Below are positions 32,240 through 46,129 of a stretch of DNA of 64,000 nucleotides, piece by piece. Source of the DNA: Leuctra nigra. Its lineage: Eukaryota; Arthropoda; Insecta; Plecoptera; Leuctridae. How positions within the stretch are numbered: position 1 is the first letter of the stretch; each line of letters begins with the position of its first letter. Where the stretch lies: NCBI GenBank assembly GCA_934045905.1, contig OW203767.1, forward strand, positions 18,417,073 through 18,481,072, written 5' to 3'. The notes under the pieces are model-generated. The model saw only the letters and a list, made by a program, of their open reading frames with translations, was not told where the DNA came from and searched no databases. The translations under genes were made by a program, and so were the position numbers.

Positions 32240-32440
32240 TAGAATCTTGGGTGAGTTTTCTAGGGATTTCCCTCAGTCTACTTGAAAATGTCGGAATGGT
32301 TCCTTGCTAATATGACACGACCATCTCCTTCCCACCCTTCGTCATTACCATTTCTTCATCATCTCTCAATCATCCTCATAATTTATCCGGCGCCATTAGT
32401 TTAGTTGCAGAACCGTGCGACGTTAAGCACCATTATATGA
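32240..32440 (+). repeat. SINE copy, degraded
   Basis: 'GATTTCCCTCAGTC', CTAATATGACACGACCATCTC and the 3' end GCAGAACCGTGCGACGTTAA match the complete SINE at 46130-46372. Confidence 0.65.
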
Positions 32441-35372
32441 AGTGCAATTTGAAGGCTTTTGTGTATTTTATGAAAGTAAGTTGTGTGTGTTTAATTTGAA
32501 CTTACGACTAATTTAAACTTTATTAAATAACGTTTTATACTCCGGTACTTTGTCAAAATTAAGTAGGTAGTGCAAATTTTAATTATGATAATAATTCAGC
32601 TTGTATAATCTATACCAAATTATATCAAAATATTTGTAAATAGCATAGGTAGTACCACCTAACTCAAATTTTAAATAAAAGTATCATTTATTTTTGTAAA
32701 AGGTATTATTTTAAACGTTCAGAAAATTTGATAATATTTTGTATCACTCTCCTGCATTTTTCTACATTAATAGGAACATTCAACTGATTTTAAAGAATTT
32801 AAAATAATTTACAAGTCATCTTATTCAACATAAACTCCGATTACAAAATGACTTCGAGACATATTTAATCTCCCACATTTTCTTATTACTCCTTGTATAT
32901 ATCCATATTAACTTCTGCATTATGATTATGTGAAACGATGGTTCGTTTCGCCAATAAATTACATGTAAAACATTGCAATGGCCGTCATGAATCCTAGATC
33001 TCATAGTTGTAAGGATGGCGGCATCAGTATTGTCAAAGACATTATGATAACATACTATATATGCATATGTTGAGCCATGTCGTATGCAAACTAACATACG
33101 CTTTTACCCAACATATATAGTTTCAAACTTGACCGTTACAAGATAGAGTGAAAAAGTTAAGGGACATGTAACTGAAGTAGAAAACTGTTGTGAAGGGGTG
33201 ATTTTATTTTGATTATTGTAAGTAAACCGTGAAAGAAATTTAAATTCTGGGTTCACAGATTTGTTAGAATTGATAGTGATAAAATATTGTCCTTTTTAAA
33301 TGTGTTATTTTGAGATTGAAAGATGACGTAATTTTCTTAACAAAAGCTATGATAATGCACTCTAAAATCTTTGTTATGACAACTGGATTCATATACGAAA
33401 TATAGATATTCATCTTTTTCATGTTTTTGGTTTCGAAGAAAATTATTATCTCTTCTTTTTATCATAAAAAGCTAAATACGTTACATGGTTTCTAATGAAG
33501 ATGAAATAACAAATAATCATGTAAAAAGCTTACGGAATTTAATCCTCTTAAGATATTTGTAAGTACGTAATAAAGATACACATTTAGGTCTTTAAAAGAG
33601 CAAATGCCATCCGCATCTATATTTCAACCATTCCAAAATTAATTGCCATCACTTTGTCACCAATCCGGTCGCCACAACATGTTTTAATTTTTTATACAAC
33701 AACTCGCTCTATTTTCTAAATCCAATAACTCAAACACATCACATAATTATCTGATTTAATACACACACCAAAAAAGCTCATCTCGTGAATTCCAAATTAA
33801 AGTAGCCACGATTATTTGCATGTCTCAATCAATTCTCTCAGTGTTCTTTTAGTTTGATAAATGATGGGTAATCAGGCAGTATCTTGAAACATGGTATAGA
33901 GGAAGTGCTATTTGAAGATTTGTCTTCTTGACGCTGGGCTATGTGAAACCATGGTGGTCTCAGAATGCACGTCACGACGGACTTTAAGAAGATCCTGGAT
34001 ACTTATTGTGTGGGAGAGGTCCTGAGTGCTGATGTACAGAGTTTTCTACATAACTATTGTTATTTGTTATTTGTCTTCAATAGCTTTTTGAATCTCGATT
34101 ATGCAAAATAATTGTTTAGAATTCAATAGTTTGAATGGGTATTGAATACAATTGAATATTGATTTTATGTCTTTCGAATTCGTTTTATATTTTGTTTTCT
34201 ACTAGGTTGCAAGTGTTTCCTTTTCTTTAGTCACTTCAAACAAACCGATTTAAACACTGCATTTCATAAACGGTTTTGCCGAACTCAGAATAAATTATTA
34301 TCTGACGGATAAGTTAATTTTCACGTGTCTTTGGTCGAAATTGCCTAATTCGTAACATATTTGAACCAATACAATTCCAATGGCATTAACAAAATCATTG
34401 TAACTTACGAAATATTGAAATTATGCCTGTTTTATTTATGGTACTAACTTAGGTACACATTTCATGAACAAAATCATTGAACCGTCAAAATGTTGGCATA
34501 TGTACCGAAACCAAAATTCGCCATCATTTGAATTTTATAAAAAATTTACATTTATTACTAAAACCAATCTGATCTTGCAAGCTTCTTATACTCGGCTCCT
34601 TGTCATCTATTAATCCACCACACACAGTGTAAGACGTCCAGCAATGCTGGTGGTACGAATCTAAGATCCTTCTATAATCCCCTTCAAGTTAAAAACCTAA
34701 TGCAATTTGTTTTAATACGACTAAACCTCATAGACAATGGCCGATTCTTTAGCATAAGAAAAGACCATTCACTAAGATCCATAGAAAAGAGGTAGCTATT
34801 GGATTGCTAAGCTATCTTCTACAATCGTGCATGTGGGTGGCTTTTACTATTTAACCCCATAACTTATCGGTTGTAACACGATTTTTTAAGGACTAGTGGC
34901 TTTTATACTATCAAGTTCTGATCCTTTTGTTAAACGCATTAGTATACAAAAGCGTATTGTGTGTACAATGAGCTCGTGCTATGTGTTAAAAAAATCAAAA
35001 CATGAAATCAAAGTGTGAACAAATAGCAAAGCGAATCAAGGTGAAAGACATTCCGATGAATGACGAGAGTTTTATCTTCTTGGCGCCAAAGTGCTTGAGG
35101 ATTTAGATACTGAAGTGAGTTTTTGAGAAAGTTCTTGATGATTGTAGACAGGGAGGTCACGAATGTGAGAAATTAAGTAAATAGTATTTTTTTTTATATA
35201 ATTTGCGTAACATGTTATGGTGGACGGAATATGTAAAAATGCATTCTGAAAGACCTACTAACTGCATGAGAGAAGGGAATAGAATCCACAAAAATTGCTC
35301 CATTTCTTGAGAAAAGTATTACAACTTTTAAGAGTCTATGATACTTGATGAAATCCATGTTTTATGAAGCAC
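32441..35372. other. Intergenic, no gene seen
   Basis: AT-rich DNA. No gene, RNA or clear repeat recognised beyond a partial 'GAATAGAATCCACAAAAAT' terminus near 35278, related to elements at 44734 and 50046. Confidence 0.5.
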
Positions 35373-35676
35373 AAAAAGGCGGCCCCTACTCTTTTCTAAA
35401 CGGCTTTACCGATTGTCTTCAAATTTTCACAGGTTATAGACAAAGAGTAGATCTGTGTCTCTAGTGGCCCCAAAGTTTAATTTTTGTTTAGTTATTTCAG
35501 GGCAGAGGTGCCAAAAAGACTCATATATTGCCCATGTTAGCACTTCCTCAAAACGAGAAAAAAAAATATTATTTTTTTCGATCACTAGAGACACAGATTT
35601 ACTATTTATCTCTATGCTGTTAAATTTTGAAAACAATCGGTCAAGCCGTTAAGAAAAAAGTTGGGGCCGCCTTTTT
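35373..35676. mobile_element. 304-bp foldback element
   Basis: Begins AAAAAGGCGGCCCC and ends with its complement (GGGGCCGCCTTTTT). The inverted similarity runs on through 'AACGGCTTTACCGATTGT' / 'ACAATCGGTCAAGCCGTT' and an inner AGAGTAGATCTGTGTCTCTAG-like region, so most of the element folds back. Confidence 0.75.
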
Positions 35677-36059
35677 ATGGTTTTTTGGGGTTTTCAATAT
35701 TTGAATTAAAATAACTTACTTCACAGCAGTATATGCAACATGCAACACACGATTAAATGTCACAAATGTCACGTACAACCCAGAAGTAATGCACTTTCAT
35801 GCATTTCTAGGATTTTTTTTACATCGGAATCGAAATTTTCTGCGAGTCCTGTCGACTCTTTAGTTGCCCAGAAGTTGTCACTCAACGAAACAGACATTTT
35901 GAAAGTGTAGGATTTTTTCCCTCGATTTTGTGTCTTATCATTTGTGTTGTATAGCAAATTTTCTGGTAGGTTCCAAACGAGAGATGTAATTTCTCTTTGA
36001 TCCAATATTATGACATCTTTGAAACGAGCGCAACAGAATGGAACATTTCACGCGTCGAA

Positions 36060-36796
36060 AACGGCTGGAGACATCGACGCGCGAATACGCCATGGTCACA
36101 ACAACACGGCTTGGAGACATCAATGCGCGAATACGCCATGGTCACAACAACTCGGCTTGGAGACATCAATGCGCGAATACGCCATGGTCACAACAACACG
36201 GCTTGGAGACATCAATGCGCGAATACGCCATGGTCACAACAACTCGGCTTGGAGACATTAATGCGCGAATACGCAATGGTCACAACAACTCGGCTTGGAG
36301 ACATCAATGCGCGAATACGCCATGGTCACATCAACTCGGCTTTGAGACATCAATGCGCGAATACGCCATGGTCACAACAACACGGCTTGGAGACATCAAT
36401 GCGCGAATACGCCATGGTCACAACAACTAGGCTTGGAGACATCAATGCGCGAATACGCCATGGTCACAACAACTAGGCTTGGAGACATCGACGCGCGAAT
36501 ACGCCATGGTCACAACAACTCGGCTTGGAGACATCAATGCGCGAATACGCCATGGTCACAACAACTCGGCTTGGAGACATCAATGCGCGAATACGCCATG
36601 GTCACAACAACTCGGCTTGGAGACATCAATGCGCGAATACGCCATGGTCACAACAACTCGGCTTGAAGACATCAATGCGCGAATACGCCATGGTCACAAC
36701 AACTCGGCTTGAAGACATCAATGCGCGAATACGCCATGGTCACAACAACTCGGCTTGGAGACATCAATGCGCGAATACGCCATGGTCACAACAAGA
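36060..36796 (+). repeat. 46-bp minisatellite, 16 units
   Basis: Sixteen near-identical 46-base units (GGAGACATCAATGCGCGAAT ... ACGCCATGGTCACAACAACTCGGCTT). The unit lacks stop codons in its usual form, so all + frames are open for up to 159 codons. That is a by-product of the repeat, not evidence of a gene. Its left flank is shared with 19595-19790. Confidence 0.95.
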
Positions 36797-39700
36797 TCAT
36801 CACATTTCCAGCCATTGTCCATCCATGCGCCATATAAGTACCATTATTTCTCAATCACACACGAGAGAACGGCAATTGTCACAGATAAAGCCACATTACG
36901 TCAGTTGGACACACTAAAACAGCTGGAAGCATTCATTTGTGGACTTTATTTAAATAGCAAAGCATTTTCAAAATGTTACTAAAATGTCTATTGCTTCTTT
37001 CACATGACATCCCAATCTCATATGTGAGCAAATGTTACCAGTCTAATTATAGAATATTAACATTTCTCAGATGAGTTTAACTGGAAAAATGTATGGATAA
37101 ATATTCCATTTTGTTATCAATATCATCTCGTACATACTTAAATATCTTTCTTGTGTAAGTATTCACTAAAAATAAGAGATAGGTGGTTGCTGTCATATTT
37201 ATTTATCTTATCCCCCAATACTTTTCTGATTCATAATATACAAATAAATAAAATATATAATTTATTGTGTGAAATGTTAGGGTGTGAAAGAATAATGTGT
37301 AAACTCTAAGTATCCCTTTCTCTATAGTTTCTTTCCACACATGGAGGCTAACTCACTAGAAAATATCTAATAGAAACTTCACAAAACAACCCATTTTTCC
37401 TCCTCAATCTTAATTTACATGACATCATAGACATATTACTTTCCAAACAAAACAAAAAAAATCATCCCATCTTTGACGTGCTTGAAAACAACGTGTACCA
37501 AGTGAATGAAATCAATGTATTAATCAACCCCGTATGATTTTTGTCAAGTTGACAAGGCAACATGGACATATAAGGCCGTGGCATGAGGTTGCAATTACTG
37601 GTGATGATGACTGGTATTACCATGTTTGGCGCCAAGTGTTTGCACCCGACTCATAGATTGACTAATAACTCATTAATCCGTCCCCAAGCGAGACGCTAAT
37701 AGACGTCCGATGTCTCCTCGTTTTAATAATTATAATGATCAGGTTCATTAGGTTCACACCACGGGGGCTAAATGGGTCACATAAATCATTAGATGGGATT
37801 CGACGTGGGTATTTTTTTTAGTTGGAGTTTTATTGAAATAAATTGATTTTGATGTGTTGATTTTTTTAAACTCGACTCTGTAAATCAAATTGTTGATTTA
37901 TGGTCGTTTGGTATACAGATTTTGAAAGAAATTTGGTTACGGGTTTATTAAAATTTTTATGAAAAATATGCAATACTTGCCCGGTTTATTCAATACACAT
38001 TTTTGCTCGTCAACCATAGAACAATGGAATTTAAATTTTAAAATTTCTAAGCATCAAAAGTGTTCAGCAGATTATGCAATTATCTAAATAATCTAAATTT
38101 TATTATAATTAATTACTATCTAATAATAATATTTATCTATATATATCAAGATGTCAAATAGAAGGAGTGACATCTTACTCGTATAGAGCATAAAAGCCTG
38201 TTTATAGTTTATATTCAATCCTTTTTAGTTTTTAATAACATGTAGATCACTAACAAGACATAGTGGTAGTGATAAATGCTTCAATAAATCGCATAAGAAA
38301 ATTGCATTCATTTCATTTTATAGTCACTTCGATATAGAAACAAAGACATTAACACAATTTTTTTCAAACACAATTAAATCGTTCTCTATAAGCAATAATC
38401 CCATTTAAAAACAAAAATCAATTTACCACCTTCCTTATACCAGCTCATAAAAGACGTTTCGCAATAGCCTATTAATCAATCAATAATATGTAAATATTCC
38501 CCACATGATAAAAAGCACTGGTGTAAAAGTGGCGCCAGCAAAACATGAAATCAGCCCACATAGTTGTATAAAATGTCACCGTTGATTTATAAATCTTCGA
38601 GTGCCCTTCGCTTCCTTAACAGCTACTTTACCAAGCGGGAGCTCAGATGTGATTATTTTACTACTTCAGGATGATAAATACATTTTGATGACTGTGTTGA
38701 AGAGATAAACCCTTGATTATGACAATTGTTCGGGTGTTAAAAACGCAACCGCATTTAGATGACTGGAGTTGACAATCCAAGATGGAATTTAAACGGTCTG
38801 AGTCGAGTTTGAAAAGTGAAATTAGTGTTCGTATACAAAAGATATGACGTGTAGTGTAAAGATTATTTTCAGTTTTCAAGATGAATAATTTTAAGACCAG
38901 ATGTTGTATGAGAAATGTGATTATTCTTTTTTTGTTGGATTAATAAAGTAGTATTAGATAGGAATTTCTTGGCTGTTTAAATTGCGGAGAGTAGAAAAGG
39001 ATTGCGGTATGAAATAAGACAGTTGTTTTACTTGAACTGATTCGGTTCGTTTCTGTTGAATCGCTCATTTGTTGCTAAACTAGCTACTTTTGATCATTAT
39101 GAGTGCTTCAAATTTGGTTAGTAGATACGTACATCAAATTATTTAGGCTCGAGTATTTTTTATTCAGAGATATTTCTGTTGAAATATGCAAAACTTTTCA
39201 TGATTCATCATTTACATCACAGTAATAAATTGAAACCTTATAATTTGTTTGGTGAAAGTTTGTTCTGCAATCTGGTGTCAAGAAATGATTTTTGGTTCCG
39301 GAAAAGCTGGACACAATTTATATAAGTATGAAAATGGCACATTTTATGTCCGATCTCATTGTCTCACTCTAGTAGGTGACCTCACAATACAATAACAAGC
39401 TAATAACAAGCTTATAACAAAGCTTGATAATAACAAGCTTTGATTGGTTATGGGACATGACCAGCAGTCATTCAAATTTGGTCAACGTTCATTTTTTGTT
39501 TGGCCGAGTGTACATTAGGTATTTAGAAATGAATACAACAGTTTTATTTATTCCAACGTTACGGACACCTTTTGAGCCCCAAAAATAACCACATAAAGCA
39601 AAATACCGCTTTTAATTGCTAGAAAAATCAGTATTTTGGTTTACTGCTAGGTTGGGTGTGAGATTTTTTTGAGTTTTGCTTATAATATTTGTTTTCTTGA

Positions 39701-40404
39701 AAAAGGCACACAAGGTTTCCAAAACTTTAGGATAATTATACTTAATCACATGAGTGCTGCGAAATTTACCATTCACAAATATCCGAGTATTTGCTGAGCG
39801 AGCTGAGAAGAATCTTCACTGAATTCGCTCCATCAAAGTTCTCACCAAAACGTAATTATCTCATTTTATTCCCCAGCATCTCGGCTCCCTGAAGTTCCAA
39901 TTCACAGATCAAACTGCTGATTATCACGTGTGAAACTATTTCACAACTTCGGCGGGCCACATCGCAAGTTCCTGCATATTTCTGAACGTCTAAGACACAA
40001 AAAACCCAGGTTTGATTCGGTTTTTATAGCTTCCAATCGCAACTATTTTTATTAGGCACTCTACGCTCTTCTTATAGCTGTAAAGAAATCGTTAAATAAC
40101 CACAAAACTCTGGATTATCAATTATCTCTGTAAGCTCATAAAATTTCGTTTTAAATAGATGTCATAAATAATTAGAGTAAAAAACTTGATGCTACTTTAT
40201 GTAGGGAAGAATTTCATGGCCTAAAAGTGAATAGGTATTTTAAAGGAGCCAATATATTATGTTATATATTTGTATACAATATTGTATCAAGGCATTCACA
40301 GAGTTCAGTTTAGCTATACAAGAGAGATGGTCAATGTATTGAACAAGACTTTCGCTAGACATAAAATCAACAATTAAAACGTAAAAGTAAAAATCTGTGA
40401 AAAT
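36797..40404. other. Intergenic, no gene seen
   Basis: AT-rich. A somewhat GC-richer part at 37550-37790 is non-coding and could be regulatory. A short AACAAGCTT-type duplication lies at about 39395-39445. Confidence 0.45.
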
Positions 40405-40815
40405 TTTAGGATAACGCTCTGTGTAACGCGTTGATGAGCGAGCACCGAAACGCGCAACATCTCTATCCGAATCAGATCTAAGTTGCACTGGAAATTAAAA
40501 TATGTCTCAAAATCTCTTCAGACATTCTATTTAAATGTCAATAAGTATATACAATATCTACCGATTGGGCTGAAAACTTGTAAAATAAGAGAAAATGGTA
40601 GTCTTAATGTCCATGCAAAATTTGAACTTAATCGGGTCATAATGATTTTCGAACAATCGTGAGATATTTTCATTTTTTAACCAATAAGAGGTCAGCTCTC
40701 AACAATTATACTTAAGTTGGAATTATATTAGTATGAGTGCAAAATTTCAGCTCGATCGGAAAAAATATAACATGTATCTTCGGGCAAAACAAAAAAAACG
40801 AACAAAAAAACATAG
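40405..40815 (+). mobile_element. GTAACGCGTTGATGAGCGAG-family element, copy 1
   Basis: Starts with AACGCTCTGTGTAACGCGTT followed by GATGAGCGAGCACC. The interior has repeated 'AAATTTCAGCTCGATCGG' phrases, as in 46985-47925. Confidence 0.55.
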
Positions 40816-41149
40816 AAATTGTCGCTCAATTAAAACCAAGAAAACGATTGCCATTAACTTCATAATTATTGGTATAACAGCTTTACGTCATTTTTAATTA
40901 ATAGCTTGTCTTGGTGACATTTTAATCTGATATGAAGATATTACATGTTATTACCAAAACGGCTTTTGTTATAAACTATAATTTTATTGAGCTTCTTAAA
41001 ATAGACGAGTAATTCTAAGGTGTAAATGTAATGGCTCATTTCAGTACCATGCAACCATTCAGAATACTCGTAAAAATTTATATTCTACTTTAATCAACTA
41101 AAACTATTAGAACTTGACGTTCATTAGCGATTTGAACGAACCACGTTTT

Positions 41150-41665
41150 TATTTTTAAGCGAGCGTATCATCACGGTATTCTTATGGCACTTCCTCATTT
41201 TTACTTTGGTTTTGGTAATGCCCAGGTCACACCGTTCAACCAAACTATATGAAAATTTGCACACACACTAATGTCATATGAGCGGCCTCGTGTATAGTTT
41301 TTTAACGCGATCATGTGATTGGTTGAGCATTAAAAATGGAAGCGTTTGACCGATGAACTTAAAAATATTCAAGGTCATTGGGACCAAAATTTATGTGTTT
41401 TTGTAAAATGTCATACAAATTGGACTATAACATCAAGAGTTATTGACATTTGACATACATCATTGTTTTTAAAATATTTTTCAAATAGCACAGATATTCC
41501 CAAGAAATTATCACTTCTCCTCCTTCGACGCAATCGATCACATTGTCTTCTTCCTCTATTTTCAAGGTATATAATAGAGCAGCAACTTTTGCACGATTAT
41601 TAATTCACATGCAATACGAATGCTCGCTTATCAACGCGTTACACAGAGCGTTTTCTTAGTGTTAA
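41150..41665 (-). mobile_element. GTAACGCGTTGATGAGCGAG-family element, copy 2 (inverted)
   Basis: Reads on the minus strand from AACGCTCTGTGTAACGCGTT (right end, about 41660) to the terminus AGCGAGCGTATCATC... at about 41160. The right 150 bases match 60757-60900 (TATAATAGAGCAGCAACT region). Confidence 0.55.
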
Positions 41666-43353
41666 ACATGGATTAAACATGAAGGAGTGAAAACACAATA
41701 ATATTTAATTGAAGACTTTGGTTATACTTATTGGTCTTGATTGGAATACTGCTCAGCTCAACCACTTATAAATCAAGTCAACGGCGTATTTCAGGTGTTT
41801 AAAAAACACTCTACCTAGTTGTAATCACAGCCACACCCAAGCACCTGAGATGATCAAATATTTGAGAAATGGAACACAGCAAACTTCACAGATAATCCAT
41901 GAGAACGGAAGTCCTCCCAAAAAACAAACCAATCATTTTAATAAACTCAATCAAATTACTTTTCACTCTCAGGTGACGAACATTATAATTATAATAACAT
42001 TATCATTATTCAATGGTAATCATTTACCGCTAAAAGTAAATTCCCTTGAAATTGGTTATAATTAACGCGTGTAATTAGTAAATATCTATAAGCGAGCCGT
42101 GTCTTGAGACTAGTTCGCAAGTACTGGTTTGCAAACGATTAGGACCATTCAGGTCACTTAATATCAGATTTAGAATCACGTGAGAAGTGGATCACTTTGT
42201 AGTGGGACTTTAAACTAATACTGGACCAATTTCCTGTATTGGAAAGCGATTTGATTTATTTTTATTAAAGTGATTTATTTTGGTTTAATGGAAAGTGTGA
42301 GAAATTGAAATCGAGTGACAGGTCTTGTTTTATGTTGTGCAAAATAATAATGGAATACACATGAGTAAAGCGTATTCTATAAATTGGCATAGTTTTGAAG
42401 AAGTAAATAACTGTTTTTGTTAAATATTCAAGATCGTTCTCAGAATGTTTAGAAGAATGTATAGATGCATCACAATGATCATGAAACATACCATTTTTAT
42501 CCACGGCACATTTAAAAAAAAATAAAGTCAGGAACTGAAGTATTTATTGACTCAAAAGTTGAAAAAAAATAGAACACGTTTCATCGAATTAATTATAATA
42601 TGTAGGTATTTCCCTCATAGTAGTGCAAATTAGCTGACAATTAAAATATTGTTTCCAATATGCCATATATCTGCATTTTAATTTCATGAGATTTTCTCTT
42701 GAATGATATTGAAAAAACTCACACTTATCAATCGAAACATCGACATTCTATGAAACTGTTCAATATTATAGACATTTTACGTGTATCTTGGGTTTGGACA
42801 GTTTCGAAACTATATTATATGACATCGTCGAACATTTCAAACATTTCAATTCAAAAAGGACATGTTTGAGAATGAACAAGCCAATAAGTTAGACTCCGTG
42901 TGAACTCTCTCTGGTCCAGAACTCTCGATGGCTCCAGCATCCGAAGTGACAAGGAAGGGTGTAGCTGTTCAACTTTGCGTGTGTCTCCACTCTTAACATC
43001 TCACTCCAGTTTTAATAGTCTGCCACGTCGTCTTTAATCGACTCATTAACAAGCCCAGAACAGTCTTAATTACCTTGATGATGGGATCGGTTTCGAGTGT
43101 CACACCCTCAGCTGAGACGCCGATGTCACTCGGAGTAGAGTCCGTTCCGAACTTCCAACGACAATCTTCATCCTAGAATCTGTTTACGTTAGAATAGGAT
43201 GTGCACAAACACTGTCTCTCGAGAAATTGGAGAACCTTCATGATGTGGATAGATAATATCGATTTTTTTTGCAAGAAGGACGCACACTGTTCTTCAAAGT
43301 GTTTTTTTTAGTTTTGTTTTAACACGAACATAATTTTAAAAACTCATACCTAA
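41666..43353. other. Intergenic, no gene seen
   Basis: No recognisable gene. 42890-43200 is less AT-rich and non-coding in all frames. Confidence 0.45.
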
Positions 43354-43445
43354 GGTCGGTGACAGGCAAAGATGAACCCACTTTAGCATTACCAGGTATA
43401 GGGAGACCCATGCTAGCACGGGTTCATCTTTGCCTGTCACCGACC
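43354..43445. repeat. 92-bp hairpin with perfect 26-bp arms
   Basis: Left arm 43354-43379 begins GGTCGGTGACAGGC and right arm 43420-43445 is its exact reverse complement; 40-base spacer. Either a very small foldback element or a structured RNA hairpin. Confidence 0.85.
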
Positions 43446-43933
43446 ATAGTTCAAGTTTACTAAACTATAAAAATATAGTAAAATAGACGTATTAAACAGT
43501 TTTAACTCGTGTCACAATGATTTTTTTAACATTTTGTTACTGTGAAGAACAGTCAAAAAACGTTTTGGAAGAACCAAAGAACCTAAGGATCTAGCACCAT
43601 ACGGTCTAGAACACGTTTATTCGTGTTGCATACTCAAATCTTCATCAATTGAAGTTGTAAGCATTCGTCTTTAAACATATTAAAGGCTCGCTTCTGAATT
43701 CAATTGAAATTAATTATTTGCTATACTTACAAGGAGTTCTTGAAATTGTGAAATTATCAGAATATGTAATCAATGGGATTCCGTGATAATTATAATTAAG
43801 TAATTGCTATTTGAATTTGGCGCGTCCACGTACAATGACACAGTTGCGCGTACTACACCGACTAGCGGGACGCTTCCCTGAGTCCAGTAAATACAAGACA
43901 ACAAAGTTGTTTCAAAGACGAACTCCCACTTCC

Positions 43934-44333
43934 ATGGGCGTCCACAGGGAGGGGCAAGGGGGGCGCTTGCCCCCCCCCCCCTCTAGATGTCAGGAAAACT
44001 TAAATTTTTTGTGGTGTTTTACGTATAGTTTCATTTTGTATGCAAAAAAACCTTAAATAAATTAATTTCAAATGGTCAAAAGCAAAAAAAGCCCTGCGGG
44101 GCAAGGTGGGGGCATGCCCTCCACCACCCAAACCACTCAAAGTGTCAAATTTAAAAAAATAGTTACTATTTTAACAAAATACACCTCAAAACGTCTCAAA
44201 ATTCATTTCAAAGTGTCCAAAATAAAAAAAAAACGCCCTGCGCGGGGCTGGGTGGGGGGCTCTCACCCCCCTTAACCCGAGGCAAACTGTTTTCCTTGCT
44301 CTGCCCCCTGGCAGAAATCCTGAGGAAGCCCAT
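43934..44333. mobile_element. 400-bp inverted-repeat element with poly-C and GCCCTGCGGGGC modules
   Basis: Termini ATGGGCGTCCACAGG (left) and complement of ATGGGCTTCCTCAGG (right), two mismatches in 15. The interior has G/C runs and two A-run plus GCCCTGCG(C)GGGGC modules. Confidence 0.6.
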
Positions 44334-44733
44334 GCCCACTATCATCAACAGTTAATCTGTTTTGACGAATAATCACTCCAATTAATTAAGTATCCCTGGT
44401 ACTTCGTAAGCACCTCTACTCGAACCATATCGCATTCTCCCAGGCCTGGCCACTTCCTCAGGTCTGGCCACTTGCTCAGGTCTGATCACGCGAACTCGAG
44501 CTTCTGCATTACTAATGAGTGGCGACGACTGATTAACGACTGATTAACGCAAACAGAGACGTTTAACTGTCTCGTTTACGCCCACCTCATCGAGAGACAC
44601 ATGGCACTCGAGATTGTTACGCCTGATAAGGACAGTTTAAATGCGAAATGAGACAGATTTCTGTTTTGGAGTTTTGGTGGGGTCTCTTGTCACTGTCGAA
44701 TGATATATTACTGTTGGGATCAGGTGAGATGGG

Positions 44734-45055
44734 GAATAGAATACACACAAAAGGGTTCCATGTGATATTTTCTAAGAGGAACCAAATATCAACAAATTCT
44801 GTTTGCTCCGTCCAATTTAAAATGTGTAAAACCGAATCTTTTCCAAATTTCGAAGGATTCTTAAGTATCTGTAGAAATATATCACGAGAGAAGGGGCACA
44901 AAGATCTAAATATTTTGGGACTATACGAGCTTTTACAAAATTTTAGTTGGTAAGAATATCTATAGTAATTGTAAATCTGATAGTTTTGGGATAAGTGAGC
45001 AGATGCAATATTAAAATAATCCAAAAATTTGAGCCATTTTGCGTGAATTCTATTC
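44734..45055. mobile_element. Inverted-repeat element, GAATAGAATACACAC termini
   Basis: Left GAATAGAATACACACAAAAG and right complement of GAATAGAATTCACGCAAAAT form ~26-bp imperfect termini. A 152-codon open frame on the minus strand (44617-45075) spans the element and beyond but matches no family I know. Confidence 0.4.
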
Positions 45056-45118
45056 ATCTTCCTCGCTGTATACATACTTAACCAATTTTATATTTTGTAC
45101 CTAAATTAGACAAATAAT

Positions 45119-45442
45119 GTGGTAGAAGTGGATTTAGTTGTCAAAAGGTCATACTTTGGCATGCTTTGTCATCCCATAGCTTTACCACAAATAATTCAAA
45201 CACAAACACAAAACATTACCCTTGCATTGGAATTATTAACGGTGCGAAATTGCATTAAAATTGTATCCTGCCATAGACAACCTATTATTTTGTTATTTCT
45301 TAAATTTCCGATTCATTCTTCAAATATCGCAAACACATCTGTACATATTGTACATATTTTAGTAAATCAAGGGTTTTCCATAAATCTCGTAGGACCTCTT
45401 ATGGATGAAAAAAACTACTACATTTGGAAAGATTATTTCTAA
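45119..45442 (+). other. Unrecognised 107-codon open frame
   Basis: Open frame in AT-rich DNA with no recognised motif, no signal peptide and no splice partners; probably chance. Confidence 0.08.
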
Positions 45443-46129
45443 AGTTTGACATTCCCGAAGTTAGTGCATGCGTAAAACAATAATTGCTTCCATGCACGAC
45501 TTCAATCTTAATTTACAAGTCTATCAGAAGCTCCGACATCTTGCGGTTTAGGCCTGATATTTGGCTGGATGTTTATTTTTATTAGCTAATTAATTTATAA
45601 TGTACAAGACACATATTTGTGGAGATCGTACTGATAATAATTGTTTCATGACTCGTTTAGTACGAAAGAGCATTAAAAAGATCACCAAAACATTTTAAAA
45701 ATAAACAGCTCTTATGTGATGCTGCAAGTATAATTTGGAGGCTATTTAAATGGTTTTACCGCCGGTCAATAAGCCAATTTTGTTCACTTCCTGCAAAATA
45801 AAATCCAATACACTTTGTTGATTTCCACAACATAATGAAACCAGTATTTCATTATGTTAACATAAAAAAACTGTATCAGAAATAAATAAAAATAGTGTGA
45901 TTTTGATAGATATTAAAAAATTGAATTACTTTCATTTTCTTAAAATATCAACTACTTTTCCCACTATTTAAATTAGATGATTCTGTATCCTAACAAATGT
46001 GTATACTGGTACAAATTTGGTTCTTATGGAAGGTGAGCAGACTCTAAAAAAAACTTTGAGAGGATGTCATTTCTTATTATAAAATTCCCCAAAATATTAG
46101 AATTAGCTTGATAAAAAATACTTTCTGAA

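Noticed and set aside
35997..36917. Overlapping 77-159-codon open frames (METSMREYAMVTTTRLGDIN-type repeats)
   Set aside because: The 46-base unit simply lacks stops and shifts frame each unit, so all three frames are open. This is a minisatellite, not a repeat protein gene.
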